A program made the translations under genes and the position numbers. From assembly GCF_000488275.1 (NCBI RefSeq), contig NZ_KI530762.1, positions 515,536 through 579,535 of the forward strand: a stretch of 64,000 nucleotides of DNA. Direction: 5' to 3'. Below are positions 36,764-45,057 of the stretch, one piece after another. The notes beneath the pieces are model-generated. The model saw only the letters and a list, made by a program, of their open reading frames with translations, had not been told where the DNA came from and made no database searches. The stretch is from Acinetobacter brisouii CIP 110357. Lineage in GTDB: Bacteria > Pseudomonadota > Gammaproteobacteria > Pseudomonadales > Moraxellaceae. Position 1 is the stretch's first letter; each line of letters begins with the position of its first letter.

Positions 36764-36788
36764 AGCTCTACTATGGAGGGCTTTTTTA
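36764..36788 (+). terminator. Intrinsic terminator
   Basis: AGCTCT/AGGGCT (36764-36769 with 36777-36782, one G-U pair), 7-nt loop, then T5. Confidence 0.7.
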
Positions 36789-36891
36789 TTGAGTTCTTGT
36801 AGAGTAATTTTTCCCTTTTGGTACAATGATTTGGCTCATTATAGATAACGATATCGTTTTTTGTTGATTAAATAAATTCTAGAGGTGAAAA

Positions 36892-37644
36892 ATGAACAAA
36901 GAGGCTACACACGAAAATGAATTATTATCGAAAATTTTAAGTGAAGAAATTAAAGCTACCGATATAGACACTTTTTTACAAAGAATTAGAACAGAGCTTC
37001 AATTATCTGAAGAAAGAACAGAGTTCTTAAAAAAAATACTTAATGGTACTTGTAAATTAAGTATTAATACGCGCAATGAGATTTTTAGATGTCTTGTGAA
37101 AAAAAATTATGAAAATAAAGGCGATATGTACTCTTATGATCAATTGGAATTAGCCGAGAATAACATTATCAGTAATGGTCCTTGTTGGGAGTATGATCCA
37201 GCAAAAAATGGACAAAATATTATTAAACACGGTATAGAGTTTGGTTCAGTTGCTAGTTATGGTGGTGGTGATTTTGGTCGATTAATTTCTTATACAGCTC
37301 CTGGACGTTGGATTAATGAAGATGGTGAAGAAGAAGAAGAAGAAAGACGTATAGTATTTTCTAAATATTATACTAATGGAGCAGACAAAAAATTTTTCTT
37401 AGATAGATTTAAGGATGATGATATTCTTTGTATTGCAAGTGTTGTAACAATGCATGATATGAAGTTCAGATTTATTTCATCTAGAGTCATTAAAGCTGAT
37501 TCATTAGCCCAACTTACAAGAGAAATCAAGAATTTAATTAAAGATTTAGAGCTAGATGAGCAAGATAAAAATATTATTAATAATCTAAGGGAAAGTGCAT
37601 TAAGTATTCTAGCTAAGTATTATGACTTTAGTTTGAATAATTAA
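36892..37644 (+). CDS. BrnT-like domain protein
   Basis: 250 aa. The first ~95 residues are charged helices. From about 96 the segment WEYDPAKNGQNIIKHGIEF followed by RRIVFSKYY and a late FRFISSRVI matches the order of BrnT toxins (FEWDP...N..KHGI.F, then R..R.ISAR). BrnT is an RNase-type toxin normally paired with BrnA, but no BrnA lies nearby. The gene is larger than BrnT (~95 aa) and is convergent with the methyltransferase/GHKL/regulator operon. Function may differ. Confidence 0.6.
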   Translation: MNKEATHENELLSKILSEEIKATDIDTFLQRIRTELQLSEERTEFLKKILNGTCKLSINTRNEIFRCLVKKNYENKGDMYSYDQLELAENNIISNGPCWEYDPAKNGQNIIKHGIEFGSVASYGGGDFGRLISYTAPGRWINEDGEEEEEERRIVFSKYYTNGADKKFFLDRFKDDDILCIASVVTMHDMKFRFISSRVIKADSLAQLTREIKNLIKDLELDEQDKNIINNLRESALSILAKYYDFSLNN

Positions 37645-37654
37645 TAATATAGTT

Positions 37655-37689
37655 AATTAAGGCCTTAATTTTAAAGGCCTTAATTTTTT
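37655..37689. terminator. Terminator between convergent genes
   Basis: Perfect 10-bp stem AATTAAGGCC/GGCCTTAATT (37655-37664 with 37676-37685), 11-nt loop, T run on the plus strand that overlaps the stop of the response-regulator gene. Confidence 0.82.
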
Positions 37690-38797
37690 ATTTGTATGAT
37701 TCTAATATATTATTAATACTATTTTTTGAATTTATAACAGGTTGACCTTGTCGGGCATAGTAGGATGAAAAACGTGCGAGAATATCTTTTATAAATGGAG
37801 AGGAAACTTGAATTTTTAAGTTTTCATAATCCCGACTATATTCAGTTAATTCTATAGATTTGGCTCTTCTGAAATTAATAAATCCCCCATCAAAAATTTT
37901 TATCTTAGGTAGGTAGTGATAATAATTAGTAAAATTATTTCCATATAAGTTCTCTAGTTTATTTTTTACTTTTTTTCTAGTCTTTGCATCTTTAGCAAGT
38001 TGTGAGAACTCATGTAGTGCAATATCTTTAATATTATCATGATTGTTGATTTCAGCTATTAATAATCTATCAGTATTGCAGGTTCCATTTCTTCTAATAG
38101 CTAAATCACAAGCAGGGCTCAAACTAATGAAGTAATTTCCAGTTGTTATACATTTTAACAATGTTCCTGTTCTTAATATCTCATCTTTAATAGGATAAAC
38201 ATAGAATTCTTCTGGATAGGATGGTGTTTCTTCATCTTCTAGTAAATGATGAAGATGATTCACTACTAAACGTAATAGTGCTTTCTCAGTATTTTTTTTA
38301 TCATCTTCATTAATGACATGTGTTTTCCATATATCTAATTCAGGCAAAATTGTTTCTAGAAAGATATCGGAAAGTTTTTTTTCAATTTCTCCTCTCCCAC
38401 CTAATATATTTGTTAAGCCAGTTTGATATACATTTAATATTAATTTAAAGTCATCTTCATAGTCACCATCATCTCTTGATCTGATATTTATGACCAAACG
38501 ATTTTTTTGAACATTCCCATGATTACCCGAAACAAACAGAATTGGCACTCTAATGTTACTTTCTTCTAATCTTTTTGCGATATCATTTCCACCATTGTGA
38601 TTTTGATTTAGTGCTAAATCTAAAATGATAGCATCGAATGTTTTATCAAGTATTTTTATTGCTTGATCAAAATTATCAACTATGGTTTCAGTTATATTGT
38701 ACTCATCATTTTCTGAATTAAATTCAGCCAAATTTGTATTAAATTGACTAATTGCAGTTTTATTATCTTCTACAAATAGAACTTTTATAATTTCCAC
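37688..38797 (-). CDS. Response-regulator receiver protein with unknown C-terminal domain
   Basis: 369 aa from a GTG at 38797 with GAAGGGG just upstream; a longer GTG frame from 38821 is less likely. Residues 1-120 are a REC domain (LFVEDN, DAIILDLAL with the phospho-acceptor Asp, ILFVSG). The C-terminal ~230 residues hold a domain I do not recognise, with GNYFISLSPACDLAIRRNG near its middle. There is no HTH or known enzyme motif, so it is probably an effector rather than a transcription factor. Third gene of the methyltransferase operon. Confidence 0.8.
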   Translation of the reverse strand: MEIIKVLFVEDNKTAISQFNTNLAEFNSENDEYNITETIVDNFDQAIKILDKTFDAIILDLALNQNHNGGNDIAKRLEESNIRVPILFVSGNHGNVQKNRLVINIRSRDDGDYEDDFKLILNVYQTGLTNILGGRGEIEKKLSDIFLETILPELDIWKTHVINEDDKKNTEKALLRLVVNHLHHLLEDEETPSYPEEFYVYPIKDEILRTGTLLKCITTGNYFISLSPACDLAIRRNGTCNTDRLLIAEINNHDNIKDIALHEFSQLAKDAKTRKKVKNKLENLYGNNFTNYYHYLPKIKIFDGGFINFRRAKSIELTEYSRDYENLKIQVSSPFIKDILARFSSYYARQGQPVINSKNSINNILESYK

Positions 38798-38798
38798 A

Positions 38799-41006
38799 TT
38801 ATTCCCCTTCGTTAATAGCACTCGTTTCTACAATATCTATTCTGAAATAGACACCAATAGGCACATCAAAAATTGATAGATGTAAACCATTTCTTTGTGC
38901 TGCTTCACCAGCTATAGCCAACCCGAGACCCATGCCTTCTTTTTTGGTTGTAAATTGAGGTTCGAATATCAAATTTTTATCATTTATTGATTTATCAATA
39001 CCAGGGCCACTATCCTTGTAATCTATGAAGGCTAATTGAGCATTTTCTTCGCCAATATGAATAGTAATTTTCTTCTCATGACTATTTTTTTCATGCATCC
39101 AATAGATACTATTTTGAATTAAATTAATAAATATTGATCTCAAGTCTTGTGACCAACATTCATATTCAACTGTTTGACTGCCAGTAATAGTGTAAGAAAT
39201 ATCTTTTTCACTCATATCATTTGCAAACATAGAAACTACTGATACAAGCTCTTTATAGACATTAATATCTTCTACCTTGTCACGATTTTTATAAGCTAGT
39301 GGGTCTAGCCTTGAAAACAGCTCACTAAAGCTTTCTGCATTCTTAGAAATTTCAGTAGCAAATGGAATACTTGCATTTAATTTATTTTCATCTTGTGTTT
39401 CTAAGAATTCGTTATGCCGTTTTTTGAAGTATTTAATATTTGATTTTATTGCTGATAATGGAAGTCTTCCTTCATGAAGTACCAAATTAATAATGTTACC
39501 TACAGTGGCTTGGCCTTGATACATTGCAAGTGTTTTCTGAAGGTTCTCTGCAGCTTTAGTAATTTCTTTACTCTTTTTAAATAACATCTGAGACACAGCT
39601 TCAGTTGAAGCACTATCTAGCCCTTTAGATTTTAATGTGTTAACAATCTCATCACCAAAATTTTTAAATGAGTAAAGAAGTTCAAGTTCTTGTTCAATTT
39701 TTACGGCAGGTCTTGATATACCAAGCTTTCGCCTAATTTCAAAGCGTCTTAATTCTAATAATTCGATAATTTGTGTAGAGATTTTTTTTAAATTATCGAA
39801 TGCAAGGTTCTCTTTTAATCCATCACGAGCACTTTTTTCTATTAAATTAGAATGTTCTTCTGATTCAATGTTTATATGGCCTATTACTTGATTACTGCCT
39901 ATTTTTTGGGAAGGATTTTGAATTCTTTGTTTGTTTAGTTTTAACCAATCAAAGTCTGCATCACCTAAAGGCCGAATTCTAAATCCGTTACGAAAAACAC
40001 CTATTCCATTATAATCATCTAGTAATTTACGAGTTTCTTGTCTAGAAAAAAAAGTATTGGAATTATGTTTAATTCCACGTTGAATTAGTTGGTCAAGCGA
40101 TTCAATTTCACGGTCAAATACTGAAATATCAAATTCTAATTTTCCACAATTTGTTGGTCGGCCTAAGGAAAAAGTTATTTCATCATTAAAGTTATGCGTA
40201 GTGGATTTTTGTGTTTGGAATTTGAAAATACCATCCCCATTCTCATTTAGCTTGCCTGAAATTCGATAATCAAACATATCAATCAAAGGGAATGGTTCAA
40301 TTTTTTCTTCTATTAGTCCATCAGGGGATTGAATAAAATGATCTTGGATTATATAGACTTCAAATTTATCATTCTCATTCGCTTGTACTTCTTTATTTAA
40401 TGGAGACATTAATTTTTTAATTTGGAACTGTAAATCTTGGAGTTTTTTATCAGACCATTCTTCTAAACCAACTTTATCTCCTGTAACAATTAAAGTAGTA
40501 CCTGGACTTTCTTTTGTTTGAGTGGATTCAATTAAGATTTCAACATCATCTAGGAATTTGGCATTTTCAAATTGCTGCCATTCTATAAAAGCTGTTGTTT
40601 TTTCACCATTTTCATCAATAGATTCTAATAACAGGTCTTTACCTAAAATTGCTGCGGCATATCTACCAATACCTTTTCGTCCTTGTAGAATTCGACCTTT
40701 AGGACTGGTTTTTCTGTTTAGTTTATCATTCGTTGATGGAACCATCCATTTGGTAATAATGGTATCTCTATCCATTCCATGACCATGATCTTCTATTGTG
40801 ATTTTATAGAATGAATGATCTTCTTTCATTGAAAATGTTATTTTTATATCAGGTGAATCTGCGTCAAATGCATTTTTAATTAATTCTATTAAGGCTGCAT
40901 TATTGTCCTGTATCAGGTCACGACCAATCGTAAGTAAGTGCCGTCCTGCTGGGCGGATTTTATATGAACCAGTTATTTTATTGTCTTCTATAAATTGATC
41001 AGTCAT
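38799..41006 (-). CDS. Hsp90-like GHKL ATPase fused to a histidine-kinase module
   Basis: 735 aa from the ATG at 41006, which overlaps the methyltransferase stop by 4 bp. N-terminal GHKL domain of the MORC/Hsp90 type: ELIKNAFDAD, EDHGHGMD and GRKGIGRYAA. C-terminal half: an H-box-like segment (VLHEGRLPLSAIKSN) and a second, kinase-type HATPase with NLIQNSIYWM (N box), DSGPGID (G1) and GMGLGLA (G2). Two ATP sites of different type in one chain are unusual. It has no membrane segment, so it senses a cytoplasmic signal. It presumably phosphorylates the adjacent response regulator. Confidence 0.83.
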   Translation of the reverse strand: MTDQFIEDNKITGSYKIRPAGRHLLTIGRDLIQDNNAALIELIKNAFDADSPDIKITFSMKEDHSFYKITIEDHGHGMDRDTIITKWMVPSTNDKLNRKTSPKGRILQGRKGIGRYAAAILGKDLLLESIDENGEKTTAFIEWQQFENAKFLDDVEILIESTQTKESPGTTLIVTGDKVGLEEWSDKKLQDLQFQIKKLMSPLNKEVQANENDKFEVYIIQDHFIQSPDGLIEEKIEPFPLIDMFDYRISGKLNENGDGIFKFQTQKSTTHNFNDEITFSLGRPTNCGKLEFDISVFDREIESLDQLIQRGIKHNSNTFFSRQETRKLLDDYNGIGVFRNGFRIRPLGDADFDWLKLNKQRIQNPSQKIGSNQVIGHINIESEEHSNLIEKSARDGLKENLAFDNLKKISTQIIELLELRRFEIRRKLGISRPAVKIEQELELLYSFKNFGDEIVNTLKSKGLDSASTEAVSQMLFKKSKEITKAAENLQKTLAMYQGQATVGNIINLVLHEGRLPLSAIKSNIKYFKKRHNEFLETQDENKLNASIPFATEISKNAESFSELFSRLDPLAYKNRDKVEDINVYKELVSVVSMFANDMSEKDISYTITGSQTVEYECWSQDLRSIFINLIQNSIYWMHEKNSHEKKITIHIGEENAQLAFIDYKDSGPGIDKSINDKNLIFEPQFTTKKEGMGLGLAIAGEAAQRNGLHLSIFDVPIGVYFRIDIVETSAINEGE

Positions 41007-42262
41007 TCCCAATTCCTTAATAATTGTTCTGCGATTTTTTGTGCAAGTAAAACGGGTACAGCATTTCCAATTTGCTTAAATGCGCTGGTGCGCGCAGGTT
41101 TCCCTGAAACATTTTCAAAATAATAATCATCAGGGAAGGTTTGAATTCGCGCTGCTTCTCTTGGAGTAATTGAACGGTTTTGCTCAATGTCTGGATGAAT
41201 ATAGTGATGTCCATCTTTAGAAATGTGAGCAACAACTGTATGTGTTGCAGGAAGGTCACCAGCAACAATTTTAAAACGATCGACAAATGAGTCGGTACCT
41301 TTATGGCTTTTTAAGCGTGAAGGTAGGTCGTTATAGTGTAATCGCCTTTTTTCACCGTTCCATAAATTGACAGCAAAACGATAAATTTCTAAGTCTTGCT
41401 CAGAATGAGGGCGAGCTTGATGCCAAGTAAGAGGGAATTTTCCTTTAATACCTGATTTTTCGAGCCACTCACTTTTATAACGAACATATTTTTGAGGAGC
41501 TGGTGTACCACCACCAGCTTGAATTTTGGGTAAATCAGCAAAGAGTTCCCATACGTTGACTTCGGGATTCCATTTTTCAGGCTCGGGATAGAAAGAGTCA
41601 TCAGATAAATGATCCTTTTTGCCGACTAAAATAATCCTCTTACGGTTTTGTAATACACCGTATTCATTGGCAGATAGAACTTTATACTCAATCGTGTAGC
41701 CAATTTCGACAAACAAGGCCTTCATCTTGTCGAAATATAAATGACCATTCGGATCTTTAGCTGTAAGTAGGCCAAGTACGTTTTCAAAAACAAAATATTT
41801 AGGAGAGTAGCGTTTCAAAAATTCTGCATAATAAATATAGAGGTGATTCCTTGCATCGTTGACCATGTTGCCACGCGCACGGCCAATGAGCGAATAAGCT
41901 TGGCAGGGTGGGCCACCAATAATTAAATCGATCTTTTCATTATTTAAAATATTATCCAACTCCTGAAAAATTTCAGGCAATGTTTCTTTATCTATAAATT
42001 TATTGATAACAGAATTAATCTCGTTTTGAGGAACAGCCTCATAAAGCTCATCTCTCGTAATTTTATTATTCAGATAATCTGTATAAATATTACTTTTATT
42101 ATTCTTATTAAGCCAATGAAAAGCTTGGCGTGTTTTTAAGGTATAACACGCAGATGCATCAGCTTCAACATGGGCAACTGGTTCAAAGCCAGCACGGATA
42201 AAACCTTCGGAAAGTCCTCCAGCACCAGCGAATAAATCCAGAAATTTTAAGATATTAGACAT
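41003..42262 (-). CDS. C5-cytosine DNA methyltransferase
   Basis: 419 aa. Motifs in order: I FLDLFAGAGGLSEGF, IV GGPPCQAYS with the catalytic Cys, VI ENVLGL, VIII QNRKRIILVG, IX RSITPREAARIQTFP and X QIGNAVP. All are intact, so it should be active. No recognisable restriction endonuclease or Vsr gene is present. It heads a three-gene operon with the GHKL/kinase and response regulator, suggesting modification-guided defence or epigenetic signalling. Confidence 0.93.
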   Translation of the reverse strand: MSNILKFLDLFAGAGGLSEGFIRAGFEPVAHVEADASACYTLKTRQAFHWLNKNNKSNIYTDYLNNKITRDELYEAVPQNEINSVINKFIDKETLPEIFQELDNILNNEKIDLIIGGPPCQAYSLIGRARGNMVNDARNHLYIYYAEFLKRYSPKYFVFENVLGLLTAKDPNGHLYFDKMKALFVEIGYTIEYKVLSANEYGVLQNRKRIILVGKKDHLSDDSFYPEPEKWNPEVNVWELFADLPKIQAGGGTPAPQKYVRYKSEWLEKSGIKGKFPLTWHQARPHSEQDLEIYRFAVNLWNGEKRRLHYNDLPSRLKSHKGTDSFVDRFKIVAGDLPATHTVVAHISKDGHHYIHPDIEQNRSITPREAARIQTFPDDYYFENVSGKPARTSAFKQIGNAVPVLLAQKIAEQLLRNWE

Positions 42263-42356
42263 ATACAGACTATAATTAATTATTTAAACCAGGATAACAA
42301 TAAAGGATTATCTTTACCAAGCATTATAGACTGTTAATTTGTTGAAAAGCTATTAT

Positions 42357-42745
42357 TTATACTTGCGATTCTAATTCTAACTGGGTCGTTAGACCGCTAC
42401 TTTTGGCATAGCTATGAGTAGCTTTTTCAACGATCCATTTCAGCCTATCTACCTCAACTTTAAAGCCCTGTAGTTGGATGGGCGACTCTGTACTGATTGT
42501 ACACCATAAGTCAAATTGATGCTGAATTTCGCCATTTGGCGCTTAATCTCAGCTATCTTCGCAGCACTCGCACGTTCGGCTTTACCTGTGTCATGGTAAC
42601 TGGTTGATACACCCGTATAGTCTGAGTCACGGTCTTGCTCTGAATAACGGAATTGGTTACCATCGTTACGGGTAATGGTGATTGACGGTAAATCTTTACC
42701 AGAAGCAGTCTTTGCAGCACCAGCTTTAAAAATTAGTAAATGATC
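42357..42745 (-). pseudogene. Remnant of a P2-like phage tail gene D (late-control protein)
   Basis: On the minus strand, residues such as ASGKDLPSITITRNDGNQF and SEQDRDSDYTGVSTSY are followed, after a frame change, by GFKVEVDRLKWIVEKATHSY and SSGLTTQLELES. This order matches the C-terminus of P2-type gpD, which forms the tail hub. The start is missing and the frame is broken. It shows that phage DNA contributed to the island. Confidence 0.72.
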
Positions 42746-42787
42746 TTTATTGATGGCTCAGGTCCTTCTCTTTTTCAACTCAATTGC

Positions 42788-42982
42788 TTATCCGCGATTC
42801 GGGTTAATTAAGGTATTAATTGTTTCAATAAACTCCATGGTTACATTGGGCCAGAACAATAAATTAAAACTTTCCTGTCCAAAGTGCTCATTTCCCTTGA
42901 TTTCAGGAAATTCATTTTGTAATTCCACGAATGAGATATGACCATTCTTTTTTTTAATAAAGGCGAAAATTTTTTCTTTCAT
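42788..42982 (-). CDS. Small hypothetical protein
   Basis: 64 aa, ATG at 42982, no strong ribosome site. A helix-rich start (KIFAFIKKKNGHISFVELQ) resembles a winged-helix-like module. No function recognised. It lies between the gpD remnant and the right island end. Confidence 0.5.
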   Translation of the reverse strand: MKEKIFAFIKKKNGHISFVELQNEFPEIKGNEHFGQESFNLLFWPNVTMEFIETINTLINPNRG

Positions 42983-43212
42983 GTTTGATAATTTAAGTAG
43001 TGTTGGTTTTTTGAGTCTAAAAATTTATTTAGGTATGTGCAATATTAGTTGATAGCTTTTAAAAGTTAATCATTCGTGAAATGAGTTAGAAAAATATAGT
43101 ACTAGAGATAACTTTGAACACATGTTAAGAATTTATCTATCCAAACTTCTCTTTGATGATTTACTTAAGGCTTGATGGGTAGGAGAGTAATATTATTTAA
43201 TTAGTTAAGCTC

Positions 43213-43234
43213 TACACCAATTTTACACCATAAT
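43213..43234. promoter_or_regulatory. Probable integrase arm-type sites at the right end
   Basis: Two tandem TACACCA motifs, almost identical to 23771-23793 (one base shorter between them), lie 53 bases inside the right attachment core. The region 42983-43280 otherwise shows only AT-rich sequence. Confidence 0.6.
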
Positions 43235-43276
43235 TTATTTGTAAATCTATAAATTATTGTATTTTAATTATTATTT

Positions 43277-43357
43277 TTATTGATGTGTCCAATCCATCAT
43301 CGGTGCAACACTGATGCGGGGGCGTTGCTTGATTTCAGTGCTTTGCGAGATATTCAT
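43277..43357 (-). pseudogene. dusA: Displaced native 5' end of dusA
   Basis: 26 codons from an ATG at 43357 read through PRISVAPMMDWT, the same segment as in intact dusA, then hit a stop in island DNA at 43277. The codons before PRISV differ from those now joined to dusA, so this is the chromosome's original start and the island brought its own. Confidence 0.9.
43287..43303. repeat. Island right attachment core (17-bp direct repeat)
   Basis: Identical to 23616-23632; the bases just outside differ. It marks the right limit of the island. Confidence 0.88.
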
Positions 43358-43684
43358 TTAAAACCAACCTGTTGAATCAATGTTACATCGAGAATATGAA
43401 CGAACCACTATTTTAGCCTATTTTGTGTTTGAAAAATGAGTGCGACCTATCACACCATACAGTTTTCCAAATGAACTCACTGTTATCTTCTAAAAAATAA
43501 TTAAGCACAACGGTTGATATAAAAACCGAGTTTGAAATGTAAGAAGATAAAAAATGAAGTTGCAAACGACAGCTTAAAATAGTGAGAAATCCTGAAAAAT
43601 GAATAGAAAAATACCATTACTCAATCTTCAGAAAGGTGGCTGATGTACAAAGCGACACTCTGCGGATTTAAGCATATACAGGGC
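43358..43684. other. Chromosomal region originally upstream of dusA
   Basis: About 330 bases with no gene. It should carry the native dusA promoter, now separated from dusA by 19.7 kb. No clear promoter was identified. Confidence 0.45.
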
Positions 43685-43965
43685 TTTTCAATTGCGCGGC
43701 ATAGTATCACAAAAATAAAATCAGTACATTTGGCCGATCATGTTGCTTTAAGGAAGGGGGGAGTCCCTCATCTCGAACTTGAGCCTATCGGGACTAGTAC
43801 GCAGCAACATGAGCTTTTACATATCCGTGGTGTGCTTTCTCATGCTGCTGTTATGTGGGAAATGGATATTGATTTAAATGGCTTTGATAAGGTCACAGCT
43901 CAGTTAAGACAAACACGTTAAATATCATCCAGTCAAAAAAGAGACCGACTTCCTTGTTCTAAACG
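43685..43965 (+). pseudogene. Fragment of a second dusA-type integrase
   Basis: The segment matches the central part (about residues 98-187) of the integrase at 23820-24968, with long stretches identical in DNA, such as the run starting TATCACAAAAATAAAATCAG. A TAA at 43919-43921 replaces a Gln codon, and both ends are lost. It lies outside the present island and shows an earlier related insertion. Confidence 0.85.
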
Positions 43966-43995
43966 ATTGTTTGATCATTATTAATTCTGAGTTCA

Positions 43996-44907
43996 TTACT
44001 TATCTTTTATGATTTCGTCACCAATCCAGTTTAAAAAATGGTTCACCTTGAGAATGTTCTCATGGGTACGTGGATAAACTAAGTGGTGTGCAGATATGGG
44101 CACGGATAAGTCATCAGGAAAGACTTTGACAAGTTTTCCTGAATCTAAATAATTTTGGGTGAGTAAATTGCTTTCAAGGACGAATCCAAGCCCATGAGTT
44201 GCAGCTTCAAGCGACATGTATGAGCGATCAAAACTAAATGTATAAGGAAATTCAGGAATACTCAACCCGTGGTGTGCAAACCATTGGGGCCATGTCACGA
44301 GAGTGGACTTCGACAAAATTAATTCTTTTTTTAATAAATCTTTAGGCTTAGATACTGGACTGCGTTCAAGTAATTTGGGGGAGGCAAGAACTTCTAGTTT
44401 TTCACTTCGAACCGTTCTAATTTCGACACTTGTCCAATTCGGAATACCATGACGAATATCAATATCAATTTTATCTCGTGTGAAATGAAGGTTTTCATAA
44501 GAGCAAGACAAATTCACCTGAATGAGAGGATATTTTTCTTTAAATGATTCCAATCTTGGCAATAGCCACAGAAGCCCAAAGCTAGGTGAAGAATGGATAT
44601 ATAAGCTATCTTTGGGGCTTTTATCTGATGCTTGTTCAGTCGCTAACATCAAATTATGCAAGATAGTCGTTACATCTTGATAATAACGTTCACCAGAAGG
44701 CGTTAAGGTCACTCCTCGTGCGCCCCTTATAAATAAGCTTTGACCAATCATTTCTTCTAGTTTTGCTATTTGATGACTGACAGCAGATGGTGTGAGGTTC
44801 AAAACCTCTGCTGCTTTTGCCACATTTCCTAATCGAGCAGTTTGTTCAAATGCTTGTAAGGTTTTTATTGCAGGCACTTGATTGTAATTTTTTTCACTAT
44901 TGTTCAT
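43996..44907 (-). CDS. LysR-family transcriptional regulator
   Basis: 303 aa. N-terminal winged HTH (AAEVLNLTPSAVSHQIAKLEEMIG) and C-terminal periplasmic-binding-like effector domain. The pattern is of the GcvA-like LysR subgroup. It is divergent from the SDR/MFS/transketolase genes, so it probably controls them in response to the substrate. The 150-bp gap holds both promoters. Confidence 0.9.
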   Translation of the reverse strand: MNNSEKNYNQVPAIKTLQAFEQTARLGNVAKAAEVLNLTPSAVSHQIAKLEEMIGQSLFIRGARGVTLTPSGERYYQDVTTILHNLMLATEQASDKSPKDSLYIHSSPSFGLLWLLPRLESFKEKYPLIQVNLSCSYENLHFTRDKIDIDIRHGIPNWTSVEIRTVRSEKLEVLASPKLLERSPVSKPKDLLKKELILSKSTLVTWPQWFAHHGLSIPEFPYTFSFDRSYMSLEAATHGLGFVLESNLLTQNYLDSGKLVKVFPDDLSVPISAHHLVYPRTHENILKVNHFLNWIGDEIIKDK

Positions 44908-45057
44908 TTAAAATTCCATTTTTCTTTCGAATCTCAACTAAAAATACCACAGACATGAATAAAATTCATGTCTAGTTGAGTTTAACCTTATTGCTGCTAA
45001 CTGTGAAAAAAGAGAATCTAACGATGAATGAATATGTTGAAGAAAAGAGGAATAGAC

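Larger units (their letters stand above)
23616..43303. mobile_element. 19.7-kb genomic island integrated in the 5' end of dusA
   Basis: A tyrosine integrase lies next to dusA, and an exact 17-bp repeat at 23616-23632 and 43287-43303 marks both ends. Immediately beyond the right repeat are the displaced first codons of a different dusA copy. This layout is that of the dusA-associated integrase family of prophages and islands. Contents: integrase, two PrtN-like regulators, two unknown proteins, an inovirus-Gp2-like replication protein, lipoproteins, a candidate structured RNA, DUF932/YqaJ/metal-binding genes, AlpA, a BrnT-like protein, a Dcm/GHKL/response-regulator operon and a P2-like gpD remnant. 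Base composition shifts inside (AT-rich at 25-29 kb, richer in GC at 32.4-36 kb), so it is a mosaic. Confidence 0.9.
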
